Source of the DNA: Agarophyton chilense
Lineage: Eukaryota; Rhodophyta; Florideophyceae; Gracilariales; Gracilariaceae
Direction of reading: 5' to 3'
DNA length: 64,000 bases
Assembly: GCA_030374765.1 (NCBI GenBank)
Contig: JARGXX010000115.1
Coordinates: 372,001-436,000 of the forward strand
The notes under the pieces were generated by a model. The model saw only the letters and a list, made by a program, of their open reading frames with translations, searched no databases and had not been told where the DNA came from. This document shows positions 43,010 to 54,743 of the stretch, in pieces (positions within the stretch are counted from its first letter, which is position 1; each line of letters starts with the position of its first letter). The position numbers and the translations under genes were made by a program.

Positions 43010-44654
43010 GGTGAGGCCGAAGATGATCTTGGTCCGGGCTTGGCAAAAGATAGGGATTGTGGAGTTGTCTCCGAGTTCGGTTGAAGGGGAATTGGAAGGG
43101 AGGAGATTTAGCTCACAAGTGTTTGCCAAGGATAGGGAGAGGAAGGCATATGATGCTCCGGGGTCAAGATGAAAGGCCATCTGGGTCCGGTAAGGGTGGC
43201 CTCGTAGATCATCTCGCCTTGAGAGGAGTTATCCACTGCTGAGAGCGTTGGAACCGAAGGACTCTCGGACAAAATAGCACCTGTCTGCGGATTATCTAGT
43301 TTTTTGAATGATTGGGGGGCATTCGGCGAGAAGCTGGGGGTCCAGAGCGGCCGCAAGGTTTTGGATCGCTCCGAGGTTCTCCCCAGCACATGCGCCTCTC
43401 ATGTGCTGGGTAGTTTCGGTTTTGGAGCTGGTTTCGGAAGTCGGCTGGGCCCCACGAGACGGCTGTGGGATTTTTCTGGATGAGCGATTGGTCCAAGAGA
43501 GTCTTTTGTTTGGCCTCGGAAGGACGGACGGCCTGGATACGTCGCGGAGCAGAAGACTGGGACGGTGTCTGTTTTCGAGCTGACCAACTGCGATCGCCAG
43601 ACTTCAACCTTTCTGCAATATGGAGGTTGCGGACAAAATTATAGACCTCTTCCATTGAAGTCGGAGAGCCTTCAGGGTACGCCTTGGCTAGTTCATATTG
43701 AAAAGGTGTAGGTAAGAATAGTTGTAGACAAGTGAAAGCTTTGGATTTCGGAGTCTGGCAGATATCATCAAGCTCCTGAAAGCGTGCAATGTGTGAGTCC
43801 AGGGAGTTCTTCAGGCGGAATTGTATGAGAGCAACTCGTGCTGAGGCAATCTCATTAGCTGGAACAAATACTTTTGCCATTCCTCTCTGCAGCTGTTCCA
43901 GCGACCTAAATTCCTTCCCACTCTCTACCGCTCTCGAATGCCATAGATCAGCGGTGTCACGAAGGAGGCATATCGTTTAATCCACATTTTGCGCGTCTGA
44001 TATAAACGGGAAGATCTTGGTGATCTTCCCAATGCCCGAAATGAAGGATCTAATTTCGATAGATGTCCTTTCTTCCGCCTTGGTGGAGTAGCTAAGGTTG
44101 TTAGATGATTTTAGGGCCGAGACCAGGGCGGCGTGCGACGACGGTGTGTCAGAGTCTCAGCGGTGCTCGTCTTCTGGACGTGAGTGAGGAATCTGAGCGG
44201 GTCAATGACGTTCCTCGTCCGGTGTTGGGGCACCGTTGTATGTAGGAGCAGCCATATTGTGACTCTCTCTGCCTGGCTCCTGCGTGTCAGCGAAAGGACG
44301 TTCGATTACAATAAGAAGTTCTCCTAGGGATCAGAGTTGGGTAGTAAGAACCTTATCACATTCCCGAAGCTGTGCTGTGAGCGCTTCGATTGCAATATGT
44401 TGGTTCCGCAATCAGCGGAGCATCGTGTCCGAGGTCGATTGTGGGTTGAGATAGTCGATGGGGCTTAGATTTGATGATGGGGGAGTGTGAAGTGTGGGGC
44501 TCGGTTGAAGGTATTGGCGTGAATGCACTGGCTTGAGGGGATAATGGGGGGTTGGGACCGTAGTGCCATCTGGTTGGGTGGTGCTCGTGCGGCGGGTAAT
44601 GCGACTCGGCGCCCAAGAAGCAGAGTGGCTGCGAGAACCGCGTTCGAATGCCAT
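43010..44654 (-). pseudogene. Gag and protease start of gypsy-C, cut by copia-1
   Basis: ATG at 44654 opens a Ser/Pro/Thr-rich Gag N-terminus (44412-44654). The capsid part (43880-43500) reads VALIQFRLKNSLDSHIARFQ, LQLFLPTPFQYELAKAYPEG and MEEVYNFVRNLHIAERL, in the retrotransposon Gag pattern. A decayed knuckle (RMCWGEP) follows near 43400. Near 43160 another frame gives DPGASYAFLSLSLAN, a protease active-site remnant (D-T/S-G expected). The reading ends exactly at 43009, where the copia-1 LTR begins, so copia-1 apparently inserted in the gypsy-C protease. The missing 3' part is not seen left of 11343. Frameshifts and stops mark it as dead. Confidence 0.7.
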
Positions 44655-44695
44655 GTTGAATGGTGTGAGGGGTCTATTTTAGGGCGGGGAAAGAA

Positions 44696-45000
44696 ACTTT
44701 GATGCTACCAAATGTAACACAGAAGGGTAAAAAAGAGAATGGCCGTCTTTCTCCAGCTAGGGAGAAGCGATTGGCTCGGTCTTTATAGTCCTTGAAAGCC
44801 TGAACGGCTGCCTTGCGACTCTGGCTGGAGCTTGTCGCTCCGACCGAGCGTTCTGCATGCCGTGGTTTGTACTGCATGGCCGTGCGACGCCGTGCGTCGT
44901 CGTGGATTGGAGAAGCGACACAATGTGGCACCATGCGCACACTAGCTGGTCGTTAAGGAATATCTATGAAGTAGGTGGTAAATATATCTAAATATGTTAC
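44696..45000 (-). repeat. Primer-binding site and 5' LTR of gypsy-C (outer boundary unknown)
   Basis: On the minus strand, TGGTAGCATCAAAG (44697-44710) follows an LTR-like end (CTGTGTTACA at 44713). Upstream sequence to about 45000 would be the LTR, but no second copy is in the window, so its other end is approximate. The priming tRNA looks the same as for copia-1. Confidence 0.4.
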
Positions 45001-45453
45001 ACAGTGAAGTCTCTCTGAGACTCACTGAACGGGTAGGGCTCTACTGTACGGTGCAGCAGATCGCGATGGGCTTGTGCCTCTTCTGTGTCCTTTACGCTCC
45101 CAAATCATAAAAATCTGCAAGAGCCTAAAATAGAGAAAGAAATAATGTCGTTTCTGTTTGGACTCATATCTCTAAAAGGTTTTTAGGGTTATCTGATAGT
45201 ATAAACATATTCTTTGTCATATAAAGGCATCTGATGGCAAGTATATAAAGAAGGAAGACATTTGCATTGAAGTGAACTAGATATCTGTGTTTATGTTTTA
45301 AGTTCAAATGATGACCTGAAAAAATTGGAAAACACTAAAGCTAAAAATACATTCTTTCCATGACTTTCCAAATGAATGCATTTTTTGGTTCCCAATATTT
45401 TTAGTGGCTTCTTCCAGAATAGTCATTTCCCGCAGTCTCCTGGCACTTCAAAC

Positions 45454-45933
45454 TTACTTGCGAGACTCTCTAGAAGGTTTACAACCTTGATGCATCCTTT
45501 GTCCTAAAGGAAAATATCGCCCATCTCTAAATATTCCTTTTCCGATTCGAACGCATCTCGGTAGATCTCGTAACGCATCCGGTGCATACAAGTCTGGAAA
45601 ATACGACAGTTTTTGACGTGCTGGCGGTGACGAAACAGTGTTCTTTGAGGGCGAGTCTTCCGGGTCTAAAGATATGGAGATCGTACCTGGTGGCATTTCC
45701 ATTTTTTCGAAAACCAAGTAAGAGTCACTCTGCTCTATCGCCTTCATGAATACAACTCCCTTCATGTTTTCAAATCCATCACATTTCAGTTGCCACCCAT
45801 CATGAGTTCCACAGCCTTGGTTTGCGTCGCAAAATATCAGCGATGTGGTCCGTGCGTATGACAAAGCGTTGATACAGATGGTGTGGAATGTCCACAGAAA
45901 AAGCCACATGTTCAAGATTTGAGCCCCTCTCAT
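45454..45933 (-). CDS. Small secreted protein, unknown function (159 aa)
   Basis: ATG at 45931-45933 opens a frame with a typical signal peptide: a short basic start, a hydrophobic core (ILNMWLFLWTFHTICINA), and possible cleavage after about residue 25. The mature part has paired Cys residues (IFCDANQGCGTHDGWQLKCD, RCVRIGKG, QGCKPS), compatible with disulfides and extracellular life. A TATA box lies about 75 bp upstream. The frame is intact and is not part of any recognised element, so this is one of the few credible live genes here. No family is recognised. Confidence 0.65.
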   Translation of the reverse strand: MRGAQILNMWLFLWTFHTICINALSYARTTSLIFCDANQGCGTHDGWQLKCDGFENMKGVVFMKAIEQSDSYLVFEKMEMPPGTISISLDPEDSPSKNTVSSPPARQKLSYFPDLYAPDALRDLPRCVRIGKGIFRDGRYFPLGQRMHQGCKPSRESRK

Positions 45934-46007
45934 TTATGCCAACAGAGGTTGTGACGATACGACGGATGCCGAGGAACAATGACGCTCAGGGCAGAGGTTC
46001 TTGGGTG

Positions 46008-46015
46008 CTTTTATA
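46008..46015 (-). promoter_or_regulatory. TATA box of the secreted-protein gene
   Basis: TATAAAAG on the minus strand, about 75 bp upstream of the ATG at 45933, at a normal core-promoter distance for a short 5' UTR. Confidence 0.55.
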
Positions 46016-46425
46016 GCTCTATGGCTACGTGTGTGGTTGTACAGGTGTGCGCTTAGCCACCGTGGCTAAAGCGATTTTTGAGCATTCGACGGCTGCTGTC
46101 TTCCTGACTCCCTCACCACTCTTCGCCCTCAATTATTTCTTTTTACCAGTCTTTTTGCATGTGTGATGAAGATGGCTGTCTTGAGGTGTAGCACAGAATC
46201 ATCTTTCCCTGCGCGCCTTGTCATTTCTCTCGTTGTTGAGGGACGTCTCCATCCCTAGGGGGACCCCACTTTCAAATCGTGGTCACGAGGCCCGACAGTC
46301 ACTTTGCCGACTGCATGTTTTTAATGCTTGCATTCAGCGACATGTTGTTTGCAAGCGCTCCCGTTTCGAGCTGAGAACCATTTTTCAGGCATACTGTAGA
46401 AATCTTCACGTGCGCACGCCAGCAG

Positions 46426-46701
46426 TCAATGGCCGCTGCTGCGTTGGGACATTTCCTCTACATTACTCATCTCTGGATCCCATCTCCCAAGAGGCTCCCC
46501 CTCCCACAGCACCAGCTCCTGCCAGTATCCATAGCTTTCTCCGCTGAGAAGGTTGTGTTGCACAACTGCTTGTGCCTCTCTACAAGTATACAAACCACTT
46601 TTTTGTGCGTTGTAGCCGAGCAGTTGGGAAGAGACGTTTGAGAGAAGACCATTCAAACTAGTCTGAAGTTTTTGGTTTTTTTCACAGAGGACAGAGACCA
46701 T
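46426..46701 (-). CDS. Hypothetical protein (91 codons)
   Basis: ATG at 46699-46701 opens an intact frame with ordinary composition: SVLCEKNQKLQTSLNGLLSN, AQAVVQHNLLSGESYGYWQE, LVLWEGEPLGRWDPEMSNVE. No domain is recognised. The plus-strand frames in the same place (46218-46641) are Pro/His/Cys-rich and less convincing. It may be one exon of a longer gene. Confidence 0.35.
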   Translation of the reverse strand: MVSVLCEKNQKLQTSLNGLLSNVSSQLLGYNAQKSGLYTCREAQAVVQHNLLSGESYGYWQELVLWEGEPLGRWDPEMSNVEEMSQRSSGH

Positions 46702-46947
46702 CTATATGATCATTGAACTTCTTGTGTGATTACCTTACTTCAAAGTGGAATTGGTAGAAAATCTACTGTAGTTGAATCAAAAGTGCGAATGCGACTGTTC
46801 CAATCATCTGACTGAGCCTTGACCTCTTCACAATACCCTACAGGATGAATGCGGCGATCGCACATTTACCAAGGTAAGGGTCGAGTTGGAACATCATTGT
46901 TACCATTAATTAAGGTTCAATGTCGTGATTTCTGAGAAAAAAGCGAC

Positions 46948-48389
46948 ATGTATGAAGAAAGCTGGCAGCATAAACGGCACGTCACTTACTTCGAAATCGA
47001 GAACTCGTCTACTACAGAATCTCGTTTCTACACGTGGAGAGAATCATTTCCGCGGCATGTTGTCAACTTACACAAGAGGCCAGAGATGAGAGATGCGGAC
47101 AAGCTTCATGAAAAGTTTTTCATGAATCAAGAAAGCAAACCTTATACAAAGCCTGCTGATTTATTCCCAGAGAAGAGCAATCGGACACTTTTTGGTGCTT
47201 TGTGTGTCGTGGATGTCTTGGAAGAGTATTTGTACCAACCATTCTTCTTTATTGAACAGAAAAACCAACTGCTCGAATTCTAGGAGAGATGGTGCAGATA
47301 AACGTAAAACCACAATTTGTCAACCTTTTCATAACTCTGTTAAGCACTCTTGCAGAATACTGCCTTATAACGTCATTGAATTTTATCCACTCATGTGGAG
47401 AGTGTCGGAAACTGGAGAGAGGTAACCCGATTTTCGTCCAAGGACATAAAGTTAGGACTGGACTCATCTTCTCAGGAGGCCTTGTTCTATTTCTCTCAAC
47501 TGAGCTCATTGCCGGTTATTTTATTGACCTGAAAATTCGTCTCGTTCCAGTGCAAGCCCTGCCTTCAAACAGGGCTCAATGTAAAACGTGGAATGTTCAC
47601 CTCGTTCGAGAACCAAGAACAATCATTTCTTGCTATTCGGCACTGCTTGAAAGTGTTCAATGCAAGCGAGCGTGTTCACATGACAAATCAAAGCCTTACT
47701 TCTTCCAGAGTGTCTTGTTCAGACTCTCCAATCTATGAGATTCTTTTGGTTGATTCTTCACTTCAAAAGACGCAGGATTTGAAGAAGAAATGCCATTATG
47801 TGCCCGAAGATGGTATAGAGCTCTGCTTGTTCACAATTCTACGCAACGATACCTTCGGCTTTTCAGAGTTGCATCCCAAAATGGGTATTCCTTTGGATGA
47901 TGTGCATATTTTCGACGTGGAACTGTTTTTTTCAAGCCAACAACATCGCAAGACGAGTTGAGTGATAGGGTTTTTGCCATCCTTTTGGCTATGGAAAAGG
48001 CTGAGAGCACAGACAGAATTGTAGCCAAAATACTGCTAGGTTCGAAAACCTCAACATGCGAGTTTTTCGATCATGAAGATGTCACCAAGGTCCCCGCTGC
48101 TGTCATTATAGGTCTCGGAATCACTTGGGTGATGTGTTTTCTCACTTTGCCGGCTCGAAAATTTTTCCGTAGCCAAATCTGTTTTGATATGAGTAACCCA
48201 ATGCATTGGGCAAAAGTGAAGCTTGGAAAAAGAAGTTTCGGGAAAAGTAGGACTGCATGTGTTTATGCGATGAAACAAGGCCTCAGATGCAGCTTGTCAC
48301 TGAAACGGATATTCAATGTTGACAAAGAGCATTATAGAAACAAGAAAATGTTTTTATATTGCTTTGCGGATCGTGTCGACAATGCATGA
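46948..48389 (+). pseudogene. Membrane-protein gene, frame broken
   Basis: ATG at 46948 starts a 111-codon soluble-looking stretch (YFEIENSSTTESRFYTWRES, KPADLFPEKSNRTLFGAL). At 47289 a second ATG opens a frame with two probable membrane helices (FVNLFITLLSTLAEYCLITS; GLIFSGGLVLFLSTELIAGY). A frameshift near 47600 leads to a luminal or cytosolic domain (ASERVHMTNQSLTSSRVSCS, SPIYEILLVDSSLQKTQDLK, FTILRNDTFGFSELHPKMGI). Another near 47950 leads to a final part with a third helix (PAAVIIGLGITWVMCFLTLP) and a basic tail ending at 48389. The pieces read as one protein of about 450 residues with three helices. The breaks show no clear splice signals, so decay is more likely than introns. No family is recognised. 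Confidence 0.45.
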
Positions 48390-48436
48390 CACTGTACAAA
48401 GCAGGAGGAGCGGAATGCTTCTACCACGCTTTCTAT

Positions 48437-48845
48437 TGTTGTGCATTAGACGATTTGGCGTAGGCGGTGTACAAACGGTGGTGCGGCGGAATGGCGTATG
48501 TGGCGTAGAAAGCAGAAGAACAAGACGATCGGAAAGGACGGTGATGCTGATGGAGAAGCTGGAGTTCAAGAGGTTGAAGGTTGTTCGATAGATGGTTCTC
48601 GTACAAGAGAAGTAGTTCTTTTGTTCCGAGCCCTTTTTTAGTGGCTTGGAGCTTAGTGTGGGTCTCCATCGCGCCAAGTAAACATATTCATATTAATTTA
48701 ACGTCTACTAGATTAGGCTATTAATTCAAATTAATGATTCTATATTGTGTCTACATATCGTTCGCTGGTTGGAATTGTAGTGCAACCTAACCAAATATTT
48801 GAAAAATATTGCGTGTTGAAATTCAACATTCTCCTCTCGCGAGCA
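48437..48845 (-). repeat. 3' LTR of copia-2
   Basis: It starts (plus strand) TGTTGTGCATTAGACG and ends CTCTCGCGAGCA. On the minus strand it is preceded by a purine tract (AAGGAAGATTGGTAAGGA). Confidence 0.85.
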
Positions 48846-48849
48846 GTCC

Positions 48850-50390
48850 TTACCAATCTTCCTTGCTTATTAAGCGAAACAATTGTTCAAGCATTTTCAC
48901 GTATTATCCATTGTTCAGTTTCGTGACCACACTGGTTGTTTTCGTTAATATTTCTGTATGCTTTGATAATTGTTTGCTTTGTAAAACTTTTGGCAGGATT
49001 TTCTTCAGATTTCTCGAATCTTGCGTTAACTATTTTATTTCTTGCATAAGATTCATGAACTGCCGAAATATCGATTAATAGTCGTTTTTCAGCTGTAGCT
49101 GAAGCTTTTGTGATGAAATCGAAAAGAAGGTTGGAATCTGTGAACATTACAATTGCAATCCCTTGGTTGAGTAAAGTTTCCAAATCAAATATAAGCGTAT
49201 ATGAAAAATCAAATCATCTGCAAAAGCATAAACTTCACCTTCAAATACAGATCTCACAACTTAACGGCTTTTGTAACTCTAGTAATGAATAATGTTACAA
49301 CGATTGAAACGATCAGCCAATAGAATAAAGAAACCAAGTTAGAAAGCACTGCCTTCATTATTCGAAAACGAAAATTCAATGTTTGCTCGTATACATAAGG
49401 AGCTCGTATCTAGCTTCATAAAATTCAAAGTACTTATCTGTTCTTGAATCTCCTTAATGAATTATTCATTCTTCGTCCAATAGATTTCGTAAACATGTTC
49501 TATGTGACTTGAGCAGTTTTTTTTCAGGAAGAATGATATGTTTAGAATTGTTTTCATAAGCTGGGCAACTTGAGTTCTTTTGGATCTTAACTCTGCATAA
49601 CCATTTGTTTTCTATTGGCATCATTTTATTCTTGAAATCATTTTGATGAATTTCGTAGTGTTCTCGATTGGCCATAACTTGAGTTCCACCGAATTTGAAG
49701 GAACGAACAACTCTGTCGCGTGGTTCGAAAAGTTCTAGAGTTTTGTTGTGAACTTTATAAATTCATCTTCACCAGTAATAACTAAGTCGTACACATATGA
49801 TCTAATGATTCCAAAGAGATTAGCTTTAGATTTCTTGAAAAAATAAAAAATGCTACCTTTTATTGCGGTCATTTCAAGTTCTTCTCGTAAATGTGACATA
49901 ATGGTCCAAGACTAATAATCGCAGGCATCTGCTAAACCATAAAGTGATTTGATGAGAAGGAGGAGACAATCTTTGGATACAGCCGTGTCCTTGGGAGGTC
50001 GTATTTATATCTTTCGAGTAAAATCTTGGTTACTCTGAATGTAGGCTTGGTAAACATATTGACCCCATATCTTGTAGTCAAACATTGTAGCTATTGTCAT
50101 AATAGGTCGAACTATACAATTGCGAAAGGTAGTGAAATTATGCACTAGGTAGTTCTGTTCCTTGTCGGAAAATCTTTTGGCCACAAGTCTCACATTATGA
50201 ATTTCTTTTTGAGTTCCTGAATTCTTGATTGCTAGCAAAAATCTAGATCCTATAATTATAGCATATTTTGGAACTTCACTACGTGTAACAACTTTCCAAG
50301 TATCTCGTTGCGTTAAACCATCATTTCTTTCTTTTTGGATTATGAGAACTTTGGAAAACTAAACCGAGGATCACCTGGTTTCAGGGTTAC
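48850..50390 (-). pseudogene. copia-2 RT and RNase H remnants
   Basis: At 50005-50238 the minus strand reads RT (AIKNSGTQKEIHNVRLVAKR, MTIATMFDYKIWGQYVYQAY). Further left are YGLADACDY and a decayed active site (SYVYDLVITG, where YVDD is expected). RNase H lies at 48887-49183 (IVMFTDSNLLFDFITKASAT, EKRLLIDISAVHESYARN). Frames change often and stops are many. Confidence 0.8.
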
Positions 50391-50435
50391 AGTAACATAT
50401 ATAGATTATTCATAGTTGTCCGTGATTCCTTCACT

Positions 50436-51574
50436 TCAGTCTGAGAACTCTTTTAACACGTAGTTAAGGATATCCTCAAAACCATGAGGAATCGGTATTT
50501 CAGAATTGACTTCAGAATTTTTGGAAATAAAAGGTTTGGGTTGCGTAATACTATGTTGTGCTTTCTCGCCATTTTTCTTTTTCAAGGAAATTTGTTTGCC
50601 TGTAACTCTGATTACTTCAACCGGTCCAGTCCATGGAGGTAGCTCTTTTTCTCCATAGACCAAAACCTTTTGTCCTGCTTCGAAATCGTGATGAACTGCT
50701 TCTGGAAGACGTGATACGAGAGCCCATTTCAGTCTTATTTTTTTGGCGATGATTTCCATTTCTGAACGAGCAGTCAAGAGAGCTTGCATACGATCCTCCT
50801 GATCAAGTTACTTTGTATGAATGCCAGGAAATCATGGTAAAGTGTAAAGAGCCGAAGACTAGAAGCGATGGAACTAGACCTTCCGGGTTCATGGTGTCAT
50901 TAGTAGCTTTTACAGCTGTGGCCAGGATTAAGCTCTCATTTGAAATGTTGGCATCGAACTTGATTTTGTGATATATTCGTCTTAAAGGTTCATGATATCG
51001 TTCTCCAGCACCAATGGAGTTATGGCTTTTCACTCCAGACAGAATAAAATCGATGCCAAAATTCAATCATAATTTCCTTTCATCGAGAGGATGTTAACGC
51101 TGAGCCTTGGTCACACTGGATGCAGTCGGGGTACCCATTGTATATGGTTGCCCAACATTCTAAGAAATTGTTCCAGATATCTTCAATAGATTGTCCCTCT
51201 AAAAAGCAAGCGGCTTGGAAATGGTAATTTATATCAACAATGGGCAACACTGGTTTTCAGTCTATGAAAAATAGATCCATAGCGAGACCTTTGTTAAAAA
51301 CAACTCCTTCAGGAAATGAAACCCAAAATCGTTGTGGTTTTGGGGTAAAACGTTGACACGTTTGACAAGCCTTTGATATGTCTTTTAGCAGATTTCGTGT
51401 TTCAGCATTGGCTTCTTCGGGGTTTGCTCGTTTTCGGAGGTTAAACAGCTTCTGTCCCGAGGGGTGATAAAAATGTAGATGCATTTTTCTGAGTTCTGCC
51501 TTTGTGAAATGGGCTGTGTATTCGTTCCAGTCGATATATAGATGATCAAGTTTCCGAATGACAGGCATCACCAA
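50436..51574 (-). pseudogene. copia-2 integrase
   Basis: The zinc-binding part (51574-51257) reads RKMHLHFYHPSGQKLFNLRK then KACQTCQRFTPKPQRFWVSF, followed by the first catalytic Asp in GLAMDLFFID. The core end (51066-50803) has SHNSIGAGERYHEPLRRIYH with the catalytic Glu, then EGLVPSLLVFGS. The C-terminal part (50789-50436) has EAGQKVLVYGEKELPPWTGP. Short frame breaks separate the pieces. The segment around the second catalytic Asp is missing or scrambled near 51100-51250. Confidence 0.8.
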
Positions 51575-51629
51575 TCCATTCTTACAGATCAGAAAGTTCT
51601 CTACATTGTCAACATAGATTCTTTCTCTG

Positions 51630-53746
51630 TCAAGAAAAATCTAGTCCAAGCAGTAATGGAACATTGCAGTTGATCACTTCCACGGTGAGTTTTAGTACTT
51701 TACCGTCCGGGGCGCAGATTCGAATGGGTATCTGGCCAGTACTGCAAAAAGTGGAACTGCCAAGTTGAAAACGAATTTTCGAAGGCTTTTTCTTCAACTT
51801 TAAGCCATAACGCTTGTAATAACCTTGGCTTGCTCCTTTCCAATCACAGAACTTTGTGCTCCGATATCTAGACATCCACCATTGAACTCGTTTGTGGTTT
51901 CAAAATCGGTATCCAAATTTGTAACCTCGAAACATTTATACTTGCGTTTGACTTATTTCTGGATATTACGCACTCAGCCTTAGAGAACTTCTCGAATTTT
52001 AATCAAGAATCCACGCATACGAGAGTTCCTCATTATAAAATCCAGTTTCGGGGTTGAAGTCTCTGCGTCAATGCTGGTAAAAAGGTTTTCATCAGCATCA
52101 TGGGTTGAGTCTTCTGAACTTGTGTCATTATTGTGTTCTGTTTTTTCTTCGATTCTGAAGAATGTGTCGACATCCTCGGCTTCTGAATCATCTTCAACCT
52201 GTTCGCATAGTTCGTAAAATGCCTGTTTCAAAACACGGTTTTGATCAGCGTATTGCTTGGATTTCTGATAAAGCTGTATTTTTCTTTCAGCAATAGCGGC
52301 TAAGTCCTTTGTATGTCGACAATATCGTAAGATATGTCCCTTTTCACCACAATTGAAGCAATTTATCAAAATTAATCTTAGGCTTTGTATTGTTCCTGTG
52401 GCGGCCATATCTAGCAGGAAGAAGATAGCGTTTCGATGAAGACTGATAGAGAACATCTGCGGATTTTGCATTTTTAGAGATCTTGAATACATTAATGGAC
52501 TTTCGTGCGTTAGCCTCTTCCTTTTCGCGCTGAATAGCACATTATAGCTGTGTGTAGAATTCTCCATTGGAAGGGTTTCTGAGTCAAGTCGGCTACTTGG
52601 ATTACTAGCCCATGAATGTCCAATAAATGCTTTCCTAAGATAAGATATCTTATTTGCCTCAGTACGACAATGGGGTGGACCTTAAGGAGCTAATTTCGAT
52701 ATTTCTGAATCCAATTTCTCAATGGCCAGAATTGCCGTACATTTCTCTGATTGGAAGGTATCAATTCGTATGTTCATTAAACGAATTTCAATGCGCTTTT
52801 GTTTAGAGGTGGAATTAAAATGTTCTTCAATGAGGTTTGTAGCATCAGCGAGATATTGAGCTTTTAGAACGACATGGTCATTGAAGAAACGCTTTGCATC
52901 ATCCCTTAAAATATTATGCATCAGCTGAACATGTTTGTAATCAGGTACCATGTAATCTTCTAGTGCGATACGATATTCGTTATAAAAATCCATCCAAGAT
53001 TCTCCAATGGCTCCGGAAAACTTAGAGTTTTTTTCGTTGAAACGAATTGCCAGATTGTGTGAGATCTTGGGAAGATCTATGTTGTTAGTACTCACTCTAA
53101 TCCTTTGCGAGGGCATATTAGAGTGATTAGTCATAGTTTGAATAGATTTTCGACTTCCTGGTGGACATGAGAGACAGGTACTTGCTCTGAATATAGAGCA
53201 AAGGTTAAAAAAGCTTTTGAATCCTTTAAGGCTTCTTCAGCAACGGCATGGTCTTCGTTCTTGACGTAGATCGTAAATGCTAGACGGTTCCTATTTCTTC
53301 CTGAACGATGATGGGCCATTTTTGACACCCAGTTTCTGTAGAAGACGAGTAATTGAGCTGAACAGAGCCACATTGGATGATGCTTGGTGATTGAATAGTA
53401 TATCAGGTGAGTAGTCTTGTCTAATGAGATTCACAAGCCGATTACCAGTGATATTGGGTAGATCGGCCAAGGAACTCCGAATAGTGTCCAACAGACGCTT
53501 CTGAGAAGAATGACGGCTCACCAGACGACTTCCAAACACATGATCTGAACCACCGGACATACTGCAAACAGTCGGAGACGCCGCAAAATTGACACCCTAT
53601 ATTGGAGAAGGAATCGAGGATCCTGCAGGTGGAAAAGGAAGCCTACTGTTGGCTGGCGTCTGGAATGGCGTATTAGAAGCAGGCGGTTGATCACCAGAGG
53701 TATTCGGTTGGTCCCTTGCGGATTCTTGAGATCTAGTAATAACCAT
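51630..53746 (-). pseudogene. copia-2 Gag and protease
   Basis: Gag starts at ATG 53744-53746 (MVITRSQESARDQPN). A TAG near 53594 and a frameshift near 53290 break it, and the capsid-like part is at 53134-52682 (FSGAIGESWMDFYNEYRIAL, VLKAQYLADATNLIEEHFNS). A CCHC knuckle (NCFNCGEKGHILRYC) lies at about 52320-52365. The protease remnant (51875-51630) has GASQGYYKRYGLKLKKKPSK and the second hallmark PLLLGLDFS, with the catalytic Asp region mutated. Confidence 0.78.
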
Positions 53747-53876
53747 ATGTTATTGCATGAATATTATCTAAATTGATTGTGTCTTTAGCTCTCTTGCAAA
53801 TAATAAAGTACTTATGCTAAGAAATGTTTTTTTAATGACAACACACTTTTTACTCAAATAGGATTATTCCTTTTCT

Positions 53877-54431
53877 TTAGAGTAGAACGATGACGGCGGC
53901 TATGAAGATGAACCCTGAGGTTATGAAATCCAGTAAATGGAATGTTGCGAACGTGGCAGTAAATATCTTCACGCGTTTAGTTGGTCCGGCGAAGCTTGCG
54001 CTGATGACGTTTACCTTTCTAATGCGCTTCCAGCTGCCGAATATTGCGAACCAAAATGTTACAAACAGCACAACGCTTAAATGCACGTTTTCTCGGAGGG
54101 GCTTCTCTATACGACGCTCTGCTTGAGTAGAAACGCGGAGAATATGTCGCGATCGTCTCTCGTAGAGAACCTCTTTGGAAGGGAAACGAGAGATGGAAGG
54201 CGTAAGTGTACTAATAGGAAGACCTTCGGTGTTGCTGGTTTGTTGCGTGCTTTCGTCGCTTAATCTTTCGTTAGCTTCAACCGCTTCGTGTTCGATAACT
54301 CTCGGTACGCGCGCGGAATAGCTATGTCGGTTGCTAATTTTCTTACGGATGTTATCGCGCACGTGCTCGGCTCCGGAATCGGACGAATATTCGTAAGATG
54401 ATTGAGGCCTTGGCACTGTATGTAAGAACAA
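53877..54431 (-). CDS. Additional ORF in the copia-2 leader: two-helix membrane protein
   Basis: The minus strand reads 184 codons: a polar acidic/basic first two thirds (SSYEYSSDSGAEHVRDNIRK, RHSYSARVPRVIEHEAVEAN, SISRFPSKEVLYERRSRHIL), then a helix (SVVLFVTFWFAIFGSW), a basic loop, and a second helix (FHLLDFITSGFIFIAAVIVL) at the C-terminus. No ATG opens the main part. A plausible intron (GTAAGT donor at about 54481, acceptor TACATACAG near 54417) could join it to an upstream exon (54487-54753). Its GC content is above that of the flanking retrotransposon. It lies between the 5' LTR and gag, so it is either a captured gene fragment or an unusual leader ORF. No family is recognised. Confidence 0.4.
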   Translation of the reverse strand: MFLHTVPRPQSSYEYSSDSGAEHVRDNIRKKISNRHSYSARVPRVIEHEAVEANERLSDESTQQTSNTEGLPISTLTPSISRFPSKEVLYERRSRHILRVSTQAERRIEKPLRENVHLSVVLFVTFWFAIFGSWKRIRKVNVISASFAGPTKRVKIFTATFATFHLLDFITSGFIFIAAVIVLL

Positions 54432-54743
54432 ATCTGTTAGAAAATGTTACACACAATACAAAAAAGTAGTTATTAAAACTTACTTATTACTGCGCCACTC
54501 TTGGCTCAATAACCTTTTTAAAGTTATCACCTGTATCACCTCCAACTACTAGCAACGACGGGTGCAAAGTAGCCAGAAGTGAGTGACAGAACAATATCCC
54601 AAGGAAAAAATCTAAAAAGGATTCCACGTATTTACCTTCAAACCCACTTCTCGGATGTCCATACTTAAAAGATCGGGGTTGAAAAATAAGGTTAGAAAAT
54701 TTTTCAAAAAAAATTCCTGAGAACGGGAACATGAATTGCGTAA

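Noticed and set aside
46218-46547. 109-codon plus-strand frame
   Set aside because: The overlapping minus-strand frame (46426-46701) has a better start and composition; this one has no domain.
48437-48845. Independent MITE or solo repeat pair at 48.4 and 54.7 kb
   Set aside because: Copia-type coding fills the space between them in the right order and orientation, so they are LTRs.
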